Assembly (NCBI GenBank): GCA_032622095.1
Contig: CP136061.1
Location: forward strand, 22,940,991 to 23,004,990
From: Siphonodentalium dalli
Lineage: Eukaryota > Mollusca > Scaphopoda > Gadilida > Siphonodentaliidae
Direction of reading: 5' to 3'
DNA: 64,000 bases
Made by a program: the position numbers and the translations under genes. Below the pieces are notes generated by a model. The model searched no databases and was not told where the DNA came from. It saw only the letters and a list, made by a program, of their open reading frames with translations. Shown one piece after another: positions 10,275 to 20,121 of the stretch (positions are counted from its first letter, which is position 1; every line of letters starts with the position of its first letter).

Positions 10275-10683
10275 CTGCAAATAGAGTGTCTGTCATTTGC
10301 AAAATGAGATCCCCAGAGGGTGTATTTAGTGATGCTATCCCACACAGTGGGTAGCGTCACCAAATTCAAACTCTGGAAACCTCATTCTGCTTAGGCCTCA
10401 AATGCTATGGGAGACCTTGTATCAGACTGAAGTTCCCCAGTTGAAGTTGGTGATGTTCACCCATTAGCCACCTTGGTTATGCATTTTATCTTCTGTAAAT
10501 TAGGGATAGAAACTGAATAGAAGGGAAAACGTTACTACAACATTGTTAATTTGAGACTATTGATACCATAAGATGAGGCCTAAGTAGAATGAGGTCCCTA
10601 GAGAGTGAATTTGGTGATGGCATCGAAATTCACTCTCTGGGGACCTCATTCTGCAAATGACAGACAGACTATTTTCAGGCTTG
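10270..10683. mobile_element. Hairpin MITE filling intron 5 (CAAGCCTG ends)
   Basis: CAAGCCTGCAAATAGAGTGT at 10270 is inverted at the other end, ACTATTTTCAGGCTTG to 10683. Subterminal arms carry GTCATTTGCARAATGAG and GGTCCCCAGAG. The element spans 414 of the 432 bp of intron 5 and overlaps the first bases of exon 6. On the minus strand its end reads CTATTTGCAG|GCTTG and serves as the exon 6 acceptor. Relatives: 12591-13050 (intact) and 7300-7614 (degraded). Confidence 0.8.
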
Positions 10684-10706
10684 ATTATGTAGCCCTTTAG
10701 ACTGAC

Positions 10707-10798
10707 CTTCACAACCTTGAGAACCATAACTTGAACACATTGTTGGTTCGTCAATTGAGTCGGCCCTAGAAGGTCAGCATGTCTGCTTAATTGAACAC
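10707..10798 (-). CDS. DUF3715 gene exon 5 (SRHADLL, VMVLKVVK)
   Basis: This 92-bp exon has acceptor GATCTTTCAG before 10798 and donor AAG|GTCAGT at 10707/10706. It enters in phase 1 and leaves in phase 0. It encodes VQLSRHADLLGPTQLTNQQC and VQVMVLKVVK (residues 110-139). SRHADLL follows LGDPSKGV as expected for the pseudo-PARP fold. The terminal strand VMVLKVVK in relatives normally continues with a Gly-Arg/Lys-x-Lys turn, which here is supplied by exon 7, not exon 6. The palindromic MITE 10833-11130 ends 35 bp upstream of the acceptor. Confidence 0.8.
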
Positions 10799-10832
10799 CT
10801 GAAAGATCAAAGAAGTATACAGAATAAATACA

Positions 10833-11130
10833 GTAGACTTATAAAACATTGAAGCAGGAGCACACATGTTTTACAGTAATGCCCTAAATAATCGACTCCT
10901 TAACCACAGAATTATGGGTAATTTTTCAGGATTTAGTCAGAAATATGGTTTGTTACCATTTTTTTTGGTTTCCTTTCTCTCTCGAGAAAGCAGTAGATCA
11001 TTTGGTACGGTTAGGCAGAGGTAAAAAATTGAGAGCTTTCCGATGAATGGCAATAAGCAATAAGGAGTCGATTATTTAGGGCATTACTGTAAAACATGTG
11101 TGCTACTACTTCAATGTTTTATAAGTCTAC
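10833..11130. mobile_element. 298-bp MITE with 70-bp inverted arms
   Basis: GTAGACTTATAAAACATTGA at 10833 is repeated inverted to 11130. The 70-bp arms (10833-10902 and 11061-11130) differ at only two visible sites. The inner part of the arms, ACAGTAATGCCCTAAATAAT, is the whole end of the 106-bp palindrome at 9445, so the two are related with different outer ends. It lies in intron 4, 35 bp upstream of the exon 5 acceptor. Confidence 0.85.
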
Positions 11131-11793
11131 AATACATTGAAAGTCATCGGAAGACTGTCAGTAGTAAATACACTGCTGGTAATACATAGGTAGCTGTGAT
11201 ATATGTCCAGACAGACAGATGGACAGACGAACAAAGTCAATCAAGTATACCCCCACCCCAATTCTGCGGGTATAATTACAGGTAATTATTTAATTTAGCA
11301 ATAGGCCAACTAATAGCTCAAGCCCTGAATATTCAGTCATGTGAGGTGGAAACAAATGAGGTAGGACCGTAGGGCTGCAGCGATTCAGACCTTAACAATG
11401 TGATGCGAATCTAAATTTTACTATCATGATGAGATGCACTCGCAGTGCAATTTTTTGGCAACTGACGGCTGTGAAAACTAGATGAACAACTAAGGTATAT
11501 TCTAATCAGTGTTCATGTTCATTGAAGTAAATTACAAGACCTAACTAAAATGACAAAAAATTCATGGCCAGGTATTAGAATTAGACTATAATAGCTAATA
11601 CAGTACCCAGATCTGCCCAGATGGGAAGTTTTGAGTTGAAAAGTTTGAATTTTTGACTAATTATAACTCTGCAAACATGAATTGTTTTTGCATCGCATCG
11701 CACCCTCCCAATACGATGCATTGCATCATGAAGAACTTTATAATGTGATGCATCGGAATCAGGATGAATCATGACAGCCATAATGAGAGGTAC
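11131..11793. other. Intron 4 remainder with repeat debris
   Basis: GACAGACAGATGGACAGACG at about 11208 is the capping motif of a dispersed repeat. From about 11366 (GTAGGGCTGCAGCGATTC) to 11760 (GATGCATTGCATCATG, GTGATGCATCGG) the sequence resembles the ends of hAT-type elements that start (C/T)AGGGCTGCAACGATT. Boundaries cannot be fixed. Confidence 0.35.
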
Positions 11794-11866
11794 CTTTGCT
11801 TGGATCACCGAGGTAAGAACTTCTGAGGTTTCCAATTTCCACTCCATGTTTGCAAATCTGTTCCAG
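11794..11866 (-). CDS. DUF3715 gene exon 4 (core motif LGDPSKG)
   Basis: This 73-bp exon enters in phase 0 and leaves in phase 1. The acceptor is GCTAATTCCAG before 11866 and the donor is AAAG|GTACCT at 11794/11793. It encodes LEQICKHGVEIGNLRSSYLG then DPSK, and the split Gly is finished by exon 5. The run ICKHG...SSYLGDPSKG is the most family-like block of the protein, corresponding to the x-I-C-x-x-G and LGDPSxGV motifs of DUF3715. A different frame is also open here for 116 codons (11581-11931) because both flanking introns lack stops in that frame. It was rejected because it does not join the neighbouring exons. Confidence 0.8.
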
Positions 11867-11999
11867 CTGGAATTAGCAAAAAATATTAGTTGATAATTAT
11901 AAAAGGCTGTTGGCGAAACATACCCCACCACAAAAGTGGCGTAAAAACTAACCAGACGAAGTTGTGATCATAGTCCAGATAAAAAGAATAACAGTGAAT

Positions 12000-12090
12000 T
12001 TAAACCTTTCATGATGGGAGCTGCACTGGTGCAGCATTAAAAATCCTGTGCCAGTGCATTCTCTTATCATGCAATCTCGACCTGGGACCA
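12000..12090. mobile_element. Truncated TTAA hairpin MITE, copy 2
   Basis: TTAAACCTTTCATGATGGGA at 12000 followed by GTGCCAGTGCATTCTCTTAT matches the left part of the element at 7808-8051, then similarity stops. It lies in intron 3. Confidence 0.55.
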
Positions 12091-12478
12091 CTCTACTGTG
12101 AAATAGATTATTAAGGAACAAGTATTAACAAAGAAATATATTCGCTGCATTGTTTGTTCAATGATAAAATGTTCCCAGTCAGAATAGGTCAGAACATCAA
12201 AAAGTTCCCATGTTTTGAACGGGTGGAGTAACCATTAGTAAACATTAGATTGAGAGGGTTGACATATAAAGAACCAAACTTTGTACTCCAAGTCATTCCT
12301 TGAAGACATTTAAAAACATTCAGAAAAAATGCATGTTCTCTCACTATCAGCCTCATAAAACGCCTTCAGATTTCTAACAAACCCTTCTTCTCCTGTGAAT
12401 TACTTCATAAAATTCTCCAAACCATATAAAGAGTCTTCAGAATTCCAGTGCTCACTGTTACTAGTATTGTGTGTTTAC

Positions 12479-12565
12479 ATTTGCGCCGTTTCCTAGTAAC
12501 AAGAAAGCATGTTCTTCTTGAATGTCGCCTCCCAATAATTGCAGTTCAGCCTTTCTCTTCTCATA
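12479..12565 (-). CDS. DUF3715 gene exon 3
   Basis: This 87-bp exon (29 codons, phase 0 to 0) has acceptor CCTCTTTCTTTTCAG before 12565 and donor GTAAAC from 12478. It encodes YEKRKAELQLLGGDIQEEHA followed by FLLLGNGAN (residues 56-84). The change from charged helix to the hydrophobic strand FLLL fits the start of the PARP-like fold. MITE copy 12591-13050 begins only 26 bp upstream of the acceptor, so the branch site of intron 2 may lie inside that element. Confidence 0.8.
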
Positions 12566-12590
12566 CTGAAAAGAAAGAGGACTAAGGATA

Positions 12591-13050
12591 CAAGTCTGAG
12601 TTTAGTGTGCCTGTCATTTGCAGAATGAGGTCCCCAGAGGGTGAGTTTAGTGATGCTATCCCGCATATATCACCAAATTCACCCTCTGGGGAACTCATTC
12701 TGCTTAGGTCTCATCTATTCTGGAAAGTTTCTTTATTATCAAATTTCTATAGAAACTTCTTCACATAGATTCCATTTCTTTTTTAGTTTAGTTTCTCTGT
12801 ATTCCCAAATTGGCAGACGACACATTGCACAATCGAGGTTCCCAATGGGCATACCTCCAATATTCACCATTGGAACTTCAATCTGATTCTATGTCTCGAA
12901 ATTGTCTCCCATAGAAGATGAGGCCTAAGCAGAATGAGGTCCCCAGAGGGTGAATTTGGTGATGCTAGCCAACTATGCGGGATAGAGTCACTAAATTCAC
13001 CCTCTGGGGACCTCATTCTACAAATGACAGGCACACTAAACTCAGGCTTG
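12591..13050. mobile_element. Intact hairpin MITE (CAAGYCTGAGTTTAGTGTG ends)
   Basis: The left end CAAGTCTGAGTTTAGTGTGC and its inverse ACTAAACTCAGGCTTG (to 13050) delimit 460 bp. The arms match for about 75 bp with a handful of differences, through GCAGAATGAGGTCCCCAGAG to TATCCCGCATA. Inner hairpins repeat the GGTCCCCAGAGGGTGAATTT motif, so the element contains four copies of this arm. Flanks AAGGATA and AAGGGATA may be a target duplication. It lies in intron 2, close to the exon 3 acceptor. Confidence 0.85.
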
Positions 13051-13705
13051 AAGGGATACCATCTCAGCATTTATACGGTCATAGTTTCAATCATTAAAAA
13101 TTAAGTTTTCTAAATTGAAATTTTTATATATAATAGCTGATGTGCCCGACTTCGTCCGGGCTATTTAAGGATTTCTTTGTGATGGGCAGAATAAACTGTC
13201 TGGACAAACTATTGTTCGATCGGTCCAGAAACATGCCCTTGTGATCATATGAATGAGGTCAAGGACATGATCTCACGTGAAATTGGAGATATCGGTCAAG
13301 CAGTTTTAGAGTCTATAACACACACACATAACCACATGGAGACAGACAGAAGTTCCAAAATATATAATAGATTTGGAGGCATCAAATAAATAGGATTCCT
13401 TCTGTACTTGTATTATCTGCTTATTTTCTTTGAAAACCCCTCCAGATGAATAATAGACCATTTTAATGTATTCTTTTATAACTGAGTGGGAGAATCCATT
13501 CAGTAAAGAAAGGATTAATAAGCTGGATAGAAGAGGTTAAATTTAAACGGGTCGTTAAAATTATTAAAAAAAATATTGGCAAAAGTTACTAGTATCTCAA
13601 ACATACCTACGTGGAAATTTCAGAGCAAACATGTGAATATAGCACTGAACAAAAAATTGTTTCTGACATTTTTCAGTAAATTTAAGATTGTTTTGTTTGT
13701 GTCGG
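13051..13705. other. Intron 2: dispersed repeat, no gene
   Basis: 13125-13385 is a repeat-like unit bounded by TATATAATAG sequences, containing CTTCGTCCGGGCTATTTAAGG, (AC)n and GACAGACAGAAG. The rest is AT-rich without recognisable content. Confidence 0.4.
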
Positions 13706-14104
13706 TTAACCCTTTACCCAACAGAAGGGCCCTGTGCCAATGCATTCTCTTATATATGCGAGTCGACCATAGGTCGCCTCGCATATATAAGAGAATGCAT
13801 TGGCTTAACACATTAAAAATTATAAAATTGTTAAAGAATGTAAGAAAAAATGGTAAAAAGTGTTAAAAAATATTTTGTTTAGGCCAATGCATTCTCTTAT
13901 ATATGCGAGGCGACCTATGGTCGACTCGCATATATAAGAGAATGCATTGGCACAGGGCATAACTGTAACTATCACAATGTGGTCAAGGAGCCGGTTCCAA
14001 TGATATCCATATGTGTATGGTTCTATTGAGACAGACCGAAGTTATTTTAGGCTGTTGAAGCTTTATTTGGCCGGTTTTGGCCGGTTTGTTGGGTAAAGGG
14101 TTAA
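13706..14104. mobile_element. TTAA-flanked 'palindrome of palindromes' MITE (piggyBac-like)
   Basis: TTAACCCTTTACCCAACA (13706) and TGTTGGGTAAAGGGTTAA (to 14104) are perfect inverted ends including TTAA. Inside, two hairpins, at about 13727-13805 and 13882-13960, are each self-complementary around ATGCATTCTCTTATATATGC and GTCGACCATAGGTCGCC, and the second is the reverse complement of the first. It lies in intron 2. Short frames here are shadows. Confidence 0.8.
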
Positions 14105-14311
14105 AATAGCTTTGAGTTAAGATAATGCAATATATGTTTTGTGGACAGTCGCACATTATTCCATTTCCGATTCTGGAATCTTCTATAAATACAAATGGTG
14201 CAGCAATTACGCGAACCCAAACTCATGCTCAAGTTGTATTATTCTGACTTCAATGTGTTTATGTCATTCTGGGAGATATAAAGTTTGTAGAAAGGTAATG
14301 CAAGTATTTAT

Positions 14312-14316
14312 ATATC

Positions 14317-14350
<34 letters not shown>
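14312..14350. repeat. (TA)n microsatellite
   Basis: An uninterrupted TA run directly abuts the left end of the foldback element at 14351; TATATATA also follows its right end. Confidence 0.9.
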
Positions 14351-14353
<3 letters not shown>

Positions 14354-15333
14354 CCCTGGTATTTAAGGAAAATTTGCCTGGGCAATATAGTTGCCTAGGT
14401 GAAAGAAATCGGCCTAGGCAAAAACAGATTTTACCAAGGCAATTTTGCAACAATATTGCCATTTCAAATCAATATGATTCAATAATAATCTGAAATGCTT
14501 AGGTATTTTGGGGAACATTATTTCCAGGCCATTACTCAACACAAATTATCTCCAAAACAAGTGTCCTTATTCCGGGTTGCTAGTTAATGGCCCAGCTAGT
14601 GCCATGGAAACAATGGTAGGACAATATATGTAAAGAGTGATTTAAAGATGGATTATCTCTTTAAATAACAAATTTTAAATAGTTGCGTGTGTCTAAAATA
14701 ATAGATATGAACTGAAGACCTATGTCCGGAAAAGCTTCTATCAATTAATATTGATTTTATTTCGAATATTAAATCGGGCCCGTTTATATTACTATTTTTA
14801 GAACCGACCATTCGGATGAGACCGTATTGCGATATAGAGCACTGGGCTGTTCCTACGGCTACGCAACGAATGTCAAATGTCACAGATTGGTTGTTTTTAT
14901 TGTTTTGTTCCACAGATATAAGCGATAATGAGTATAATTAACGTTTATTTGTGACAAAATTCCACAATATAATTTCTGGTCTCTGTTAACAGTAACCACT
15001 ATTGTTCGTTAGCTGAACAAACACACCTGTTTAGACCAGAAAATATTCGAAATAAAATTAATATTAATCAATAGAAGCATTTCCGGACAGGAGTCTACGA
15101 TTCAAATCTAATATTTTATACCCCGGTAACTATATAATACATGTTTACAAAGAGATAATCCACCTTTAAGGAAGTCATTTTGGCTAAAAAGGTTCTATTT
15201 CTTATAGACACAAATCAATTTTAGTAACCCAATGAACTTAATTTACCTAGGAAATATAATTGCCTAGGCAAATTGATTTTGCCTCTGCTTTTACCTAGAC
15301 ATTGCCTATTGCCTAGGCTAATTCCCAGGGCTG
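14351..15333. mobile_element. ~1-kb foldback element with CAGCCCTGG ends
   Basis: CAGCCCTGGTATTTA at 14351 and its inverse, AATTCCCAGGGCTG, to 15333. Further inverted pairs lie inward: GCCTAGGCAA blocks, GATTATCTCTTTAAA/TTTACAAAGAGATAATCC, and TTGATTTTATTTCGAATATT with its reverse complement. TATATATA on both sides could be an 8-bp duplication, but the adjoining TA run makes this ambiguous. The structure resembles hAT-type non-autonomous elements. No coding capacity. Confidence 0.7.
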
Positions 15334-16079
15334 TATATATATACATGTATCTACCTATTTCAAGTCAGCAAAAATTAAAAAGCAAATATTATTACATGTA
15401 CATGTAAGTGTATTTTGAAGGTCAAGTAGCATGTGGCTTTTTATCCCTTCCATGACTGGAGCTTCTGAAATTTTGCGAATGCATTCTCTTATATATGCGA
15501 GTCTCCCATAGGGAGGCTCGCATTTATAAGACGAGAGGCCGATCGTGATCGGCAGATGTTTAACCCATACCTTGGCGATACCGATTAGCTATTTTAATAA
15601 ATCCTTACACCAACCTTTTCACGAGTGCAAAAGTTTCAATAATTGACACCTTACTATTAAGGTCACAAGTGGAATCAGACTTATTGGGCACCTTGCTTAC
15701 ATAAACACAATAGGAACACGGATGTGGCATTCCATTTCAACCTATTAAGTCACTTCAACACAGATATATCTTATAGAGTGATAAAGCTAATTAAGCTCAA
15801 TCCATAGTCAGAGAGAAGCACCATAGCAGTTAAAGACAAAATAATTATTTATTTGCTTATTACACTGGAATGTGAGACATAACATATTATGATTTTTTTA
15901 ATATTGTTATTTTTTTTTATTATGTTTTGTGTTAGCTGCATATTAAAAATTCTTGGGATCATTTAGATGGGACAAAAGAGTTAATAGTTCCCGATTCAAA
16001 AACTAATCAATACCTGAACAACTATACAAGTGAGGGATGTATAGACCTGGATATAAAATAATTGATAATGATTGGATAT
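15334..16079. other. Intron 2: MITE fragment, otherwise no feature
   Basis: 15447-15540 holds a fragment of the TTAA hairpin family (CCATGACTGGAGCTTC, GCATTCTCTTATATATGCGA, TCTCCCATAGGGAGGCTCGC). The remaining sequence shows nothing recognisable. Confidence 0.5.
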
Positions 16080-17700
16080 AAAATGTTTTTATGCAGAATT
16101 TTCAGATAGCTAGAGGTAGGATATGAGATTGGTCAGATTGAAAATATTAGATTCATTACATTGAATAGCATACTGTATGACTATGGAATGGGGTGGGTTA
16201 ATTTTCTTCTAAGCTGATCATTGGAAAGATATAATGTATCTAAACAGCGGAAATATAATTGAAGTTACTGTTATTATATTATCAAAATCATTCAATCGAT
16301 ACCAAAATTTATACAGGTGAAGAATGTTTCATCATTAACATGGATGCAATTATTTATATAGTGATCAAGTGAAAAATATTTAGTTATCACATTGTGTCAA
16401 CAGGATTGGTGGAGGATGTTAATATTTTTGAGCAAATAAACCAAATGACCCTCAATGTGCAGGTTAGGGGTGTGTTATCATAAACTATGCCAAGAACTAT
16501 AAACATAATCAATGGATATAAAATCGGATAGAATGGGGTTAATCTTACCCAAAATAATGAACTGATAAACACAAACAGTCTATAAAAGCATGTCATTGGA
16601 TTTAGAAACCCATACGATAAGTCAGTCTCCAATGTCATGAACCTGTTTCAACAAAGGGGTTAAATTAATTTTGTACAGAACACAGAATGGACCAGAGAGT
16701 CATCAATCATGGTTTTGTCAATGTTTTAGAAATGCTAGCACACTGTGTGTGATAGAGTCTGAGAGTCAGGGGAGAGAAATTTTATTAGTGTTGAGAGATT
16801 TGTTTGATCAGGTGTTCTGATCCATACAGGAGAGAACCACTATCACTGTGATGTGTCTAAAGAGATTTGACTCTGTGAGCCATGGTATTTATCTAATGTC
16901 AAGCTAAACAAAACTCATTTCCAATAAGACACTGGCTGTGTAATAAGATCTCCTCTTCTAAGCTAACAGTGCCTGCAGGCATTAATTAGATTATCAGCTA
17001 CTTGAATTTTAAATGGCCATAACTCTGTTAAAATATACCAGATCAAACTCAAATTTGAACCTGATCTGTAATTCGGGGTGAGGACCAGGTGTACCAAATT
17101 TGGTGCTGATCAGATGAAAAATATTTAAGTCAACACAGCTTGGATGAATTCTATTTAAAAACAAGAGCAGAAAGGGTTAACTAAACGATACCAAAAACCA
17201 TACAGATAAAGAACGTGCTAAGAAAACCTAGGTAAGAAATATGAGGCATATCAGAAGAAAATTGTTTGACTTAGATGCATTAGATAGCATTTGTGTGCAG
17301 GGTTAATTATTTTCTAAACCGATCAACCAATCGATACGAAAAAACTATACAGGTGAGGGGTGTGTCATCATAAACCTACATATCAAATATGAACACAATC
17401 GGTCAAAAAATACTTAAGTTATGGCATCGGATAGAACATGACTATGTGCGGATGCAAAGTGTTAATAATTTCTAAACCGATCAACCGATCAATACCAATA
17501 CAGGTGAGGAGTGTGTTATCCTAAACATGCACATAAAATTTTAACACGATCCGATAAAAAATATTCAAGTAATTGAATCGGATAGCAAGTGTCTACGGAC
17601 AGACGGACAGACGGCCAGACAGACGGACGGACGAACGACGGATGGTTGATCCGGATGTCGGCATTATGTGTACCATACATGGTATAGGTACACATAAAAA
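16080..17700. repeat. Degenerate tandem repeat ending in a GACGGACAGACGG cap
   Basis: Diverged units of roughly 150-160 bp share AACCGATCAACCGATCGATA-like sequence, TATACAGGTGAGGGGTGTGT and AAAAATATTYAAGT. They end at about 17595-17640 with GACAGACGGACAGACGGCCA and a short inverted GTGTACCATACATGGTATAGGTACACAT. This is a familiar mollusc-style dispersed repeat. It lies in intron 2. Confidence 0.65.
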
Positions 17701-17734
17701 TACATTAGCCTACCAATATTTGCATTGACCTTGT

Positions 17735-17861
17735 AAGCCAGTGCATTCTCTTATATATGTGAGGCTCCCTATGGGAGACTAGCATATACATGTATAAGAG
17801 AATGCACTAGCACGTGATCTTTAACACTGCACTAGCGCAGCTCCCGTCATGAAAAGGTTAA
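17735..17861. mobile_element. TTAA hairpin MITE fragment next to exon 2
   Basis: GCCAGTGCATTCTCTTATAT, GGCTCCCTATGGGAG and the right end GCAGCTCCCGTCATGAAAAGG then TTAA (17858-17861) match the family of 7808-8051. The left end is degraded. It lies in intron 2, 60 bp from the exon 2 donor. Confidence 0.6.
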
Positions 17862-17920
17862 ATTGTGTACACAATAAAACATAAAGTACATGTATCAATA
17901 ATCACAAGACCCATCATTAC

Positions 17921-18072
17921 CTGTTCAGTTAACAGCTGGTTTTCAATTTTCTTGGCATTTATGGTTCTGAATTTTATCCTCGACCCAACATCTTTGAAAC
18001 TATCATAGACTGATGTTACAATGTGTGTATCAAAATTGCTGGACTCCAAAGATACTTCTCCGATACTTTTTT
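17921..18072 (-). CDS. DUF3715 gene exon 2 (helical lead-in)
   Basis: This 152-bp exon has acceptor TTTTTTCTTCAG before 18072 and donor CAG|GTAATG at 17921/17920. It reads KSIGEVSLESSNFDTHIVTS then VYDSFKDVGSRIKFRTINAK and KIENQLLTEQ (residues 6-55). It enters in phase 1 and leaves in phase 0, joining LLTEQ to YEKRKAELQ of exon 3. This amphipathic, charged region matches the helical lead-in seen before the pseudo-PARP core in DUF3715 proteins. An upstream in-frame TTG within the exon allows a 63-codon open frame that runs on into intron 2; that read-through is an artefact. A TTAA-flanked hairpin MITE lies about 60 bp into intron 2. Confidence 0.75.
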
Positions 18073-18129
18073 CTGAAGAAAAATAAATTTAATTTATAAC
18101 TTTTAATATAACCGTACAACAGGATATCT

Positions 18130-18335
18130 CCACCTGAATATCTACACCCCCCCCCCAACAAGGTTGAATATCTACACCCCCTCCAACAAGGCTGAATATC
18201 TACACCGCCCCCCCTCCAACACGGCTGAATACATACACCCCCTCCAACAAGGCTGAATATCCAAACACCCCTGAGGCCCCTTCCAACAAGGCTGAATATC
18301 TACATGTACACCCCCCTCCAACAAGGCTTAAATAA
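18130..18335. repeat. C-rich minisatellite (GGCTGAATATCTACACCCCC)
   Basis: About six imperfect units of 28-36 bp, CCAACAAGGCTGAATATCTA followed by CACCCCC runs of varying length. It lies in intron 1, 60 bp upstream of the exon 2 acceptor. Confidence 0.85.
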
Positions 18336-18429
18336 CTGGTGTTTTATGCTTTATATTTTGCTTTATACAGTCATGAATCTGAAACGGCAAGTCAGGATTT
18401 TGGGTGGGGGAAAGAGGTATCCGGGGTAG

Positions 18430-19384
18430 GCCTGTAACGATTCATCGCGATTTTGATTCATCGCAATTCGTCATTCACGATTCTAAACGAGATTCATTTG
18501 ACTGTAATTTCGATACACTACGATACAGTTCCGCTTCCAGTTACCATACGAAGTCAATCGGGTCCCCTCGTTCGTTTCTGTAAGCTGTGAATGCTTACGA
18601 AGTGTTATCGGAAGTAAATCTGTAAATTTCATTTGTTTCTGTGAGCTCACACTTTGACCTTTGACACAAATGTTGGCGGAAGTGAAATGACTGACCTCCG
18701 TAACCTAGCCTCAGACTGTAAGCCATGCTCTGATTGGTTTAATTTGATGAACTGCTGTGATTTCAACCAATCAATTACTAAATTTAGTATAGTTAATCAT
18801 TCTACGATAACACTATGATTCATAACGAATGAACGTAACATCTAGACGTTTTCATAAATTTGTGATCAAGTTTGGGTGAAAAAAAACACTGAATCTTCGG
18901 TTTAATTTTGCTTTGCAAGTTTGGCTATTAGTAGTAACTCATACAATTGAAATTTAACATGTAGACTATGATCATGAGGTATAGTATATTTCTATTTTGA
19001 AGTTGAGTTTAAATTCCACAAAATGGTTCAAATTACTGCAATTATAAATCTTAAACTTCAAAATCAAAAGTATGGTGCATGGCACTGCATGCAACATCTA
19101 ACTAAAATTTGTGAACATTATATATAAATCTGCTGACCTTAAGTCCTTCATTACAATGATTTACGACCCATAGCCAATATAGTGAACATACTATAAGCTA
19201 CCCATGCAGTATTACCAGGGAAATTGAGGAAATGCAGGGATTAATTACATAACTGTCACACCTAGTCACCTAGCCCCAAGGGGAGGGGGGAAGTATGTGG
19301 TACACAAGTAAGAATAATCCCAGACTCCCAGTCATATTTTGGATGTACATATATGGAAGGCCATTTTAACCCCATGTTTAGATA
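18430..19384. other. Intron 1 with a hAT-like repeat end
   Basis: CCTGTAACGATTCATCGCGA at about 18440 followed by GATTCATCGCAATTCG and ACGATTCTAAACGAG is typical of the ends of hAT-type repeats. The other end was not found. From about 18600 to 19380 nothing is recognised. Confidence 0.4.
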
Positions 19385-19835
19385 TTCCTTATTGCGCTTA
19401 TTAAAGCTCAATTAGATTTTCCCTTTAATATTGAGCTTAAACGCAATTAGGGATTCCTTATTGTGCTTAAGTGCAATTACATCCTTATTACGGTTAAGCA
19501 TAATTAATATCTCCCAAATGAGATTACCCCTCTGCAAAGAGTAGAATCTGAATAGGCCTACATATGGACAGTCACTAATAAACTCCACCCACTATGGACT
19601 ACACCATTTGAATTACAGGGAGTTTATGTAATGTGGCTAATTGCGCTTGATTGCAATGAGGAAGATTTTTAATTGCGCTTTTAAAAGCACAATTAGCTCT
19701 TATTGCACTTAAGAAATCAGAATATTCCTTATTGCGCTTTTAAAGCGTAATTAGATATTTAAGATTTTCCCTTATTGCGCTTAAGCGCAATTAGAGATTC
19801 CTTATTGCGCTTAAGGTCAATTATTTATTAAATGT
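19385..19835. repeat. Cluster of short palindromes AATTGCGCTTAAGCGCAATT
   Basis: About ten perfect or imperfect palindromes built on TTATTGCGCTTAAGCGCAAT occur in two blocks, about 19385-19510 and 19635-19830. They are spaced 20-60 bp apart and often preceded by GATTCC or GATTTTCCC. The cluster ends just left of the hAT target duplication at 19857. Confidence 0.75.
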
Positions 19836-20121
19836 CAATTTGGCTTCCCATAAGGGGGAGGTAGCAGGGGCGTAGGAAGCTATAAATATTGGGGGGGTAT
19901 CAAGGGGAGAGCATGAGAGAGGGTACCATATTTCGGACTAAAACTATAAAAATAATTAACATTATTCCATCGCTTAAATTAACACTTATTCTGACTACAA
20001 CTGTACCGGTACTTAAGACTTCAACAAACAAATTAATTTCATATTGATTTTAATTGCGAAGAAAACAATTTCTGTCTCTCGTTCATATAAGTATGAATGT
20101 ACAATAGTTGTCCATTAAATG

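Noticed and set aside
10557-10754. 65-codon minus-strand frame
   Set aside because: Its first 16 codons are exon 5, but the rest runs past the GTCAGT donor into the intron-5 MITE.
11581-11931. 116-codon minus-strand open frame across exon 4
   Set aside because: It reads through both introns in a different frame; the alternative frame of 11866-11794 joins its neighbours and gives the LGDPSKG motif.
13576-13866. 96- and 63-codon frames on opposite strands
   Set aside because: They read through self-complementary hairpins of the TTAA-flanked MITE; the palindrome gives similar peptides on both strands (RIYKRMHW).
16387-16638. 83-codon hydrophobic minus-strand frame resembling a membrane protein
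   Set aside because: It lies inside the degenerate tandem repeat of intron 2; the phase 0-0 join of exons 2 and 3 does not need it, and no good splice sites flank it.
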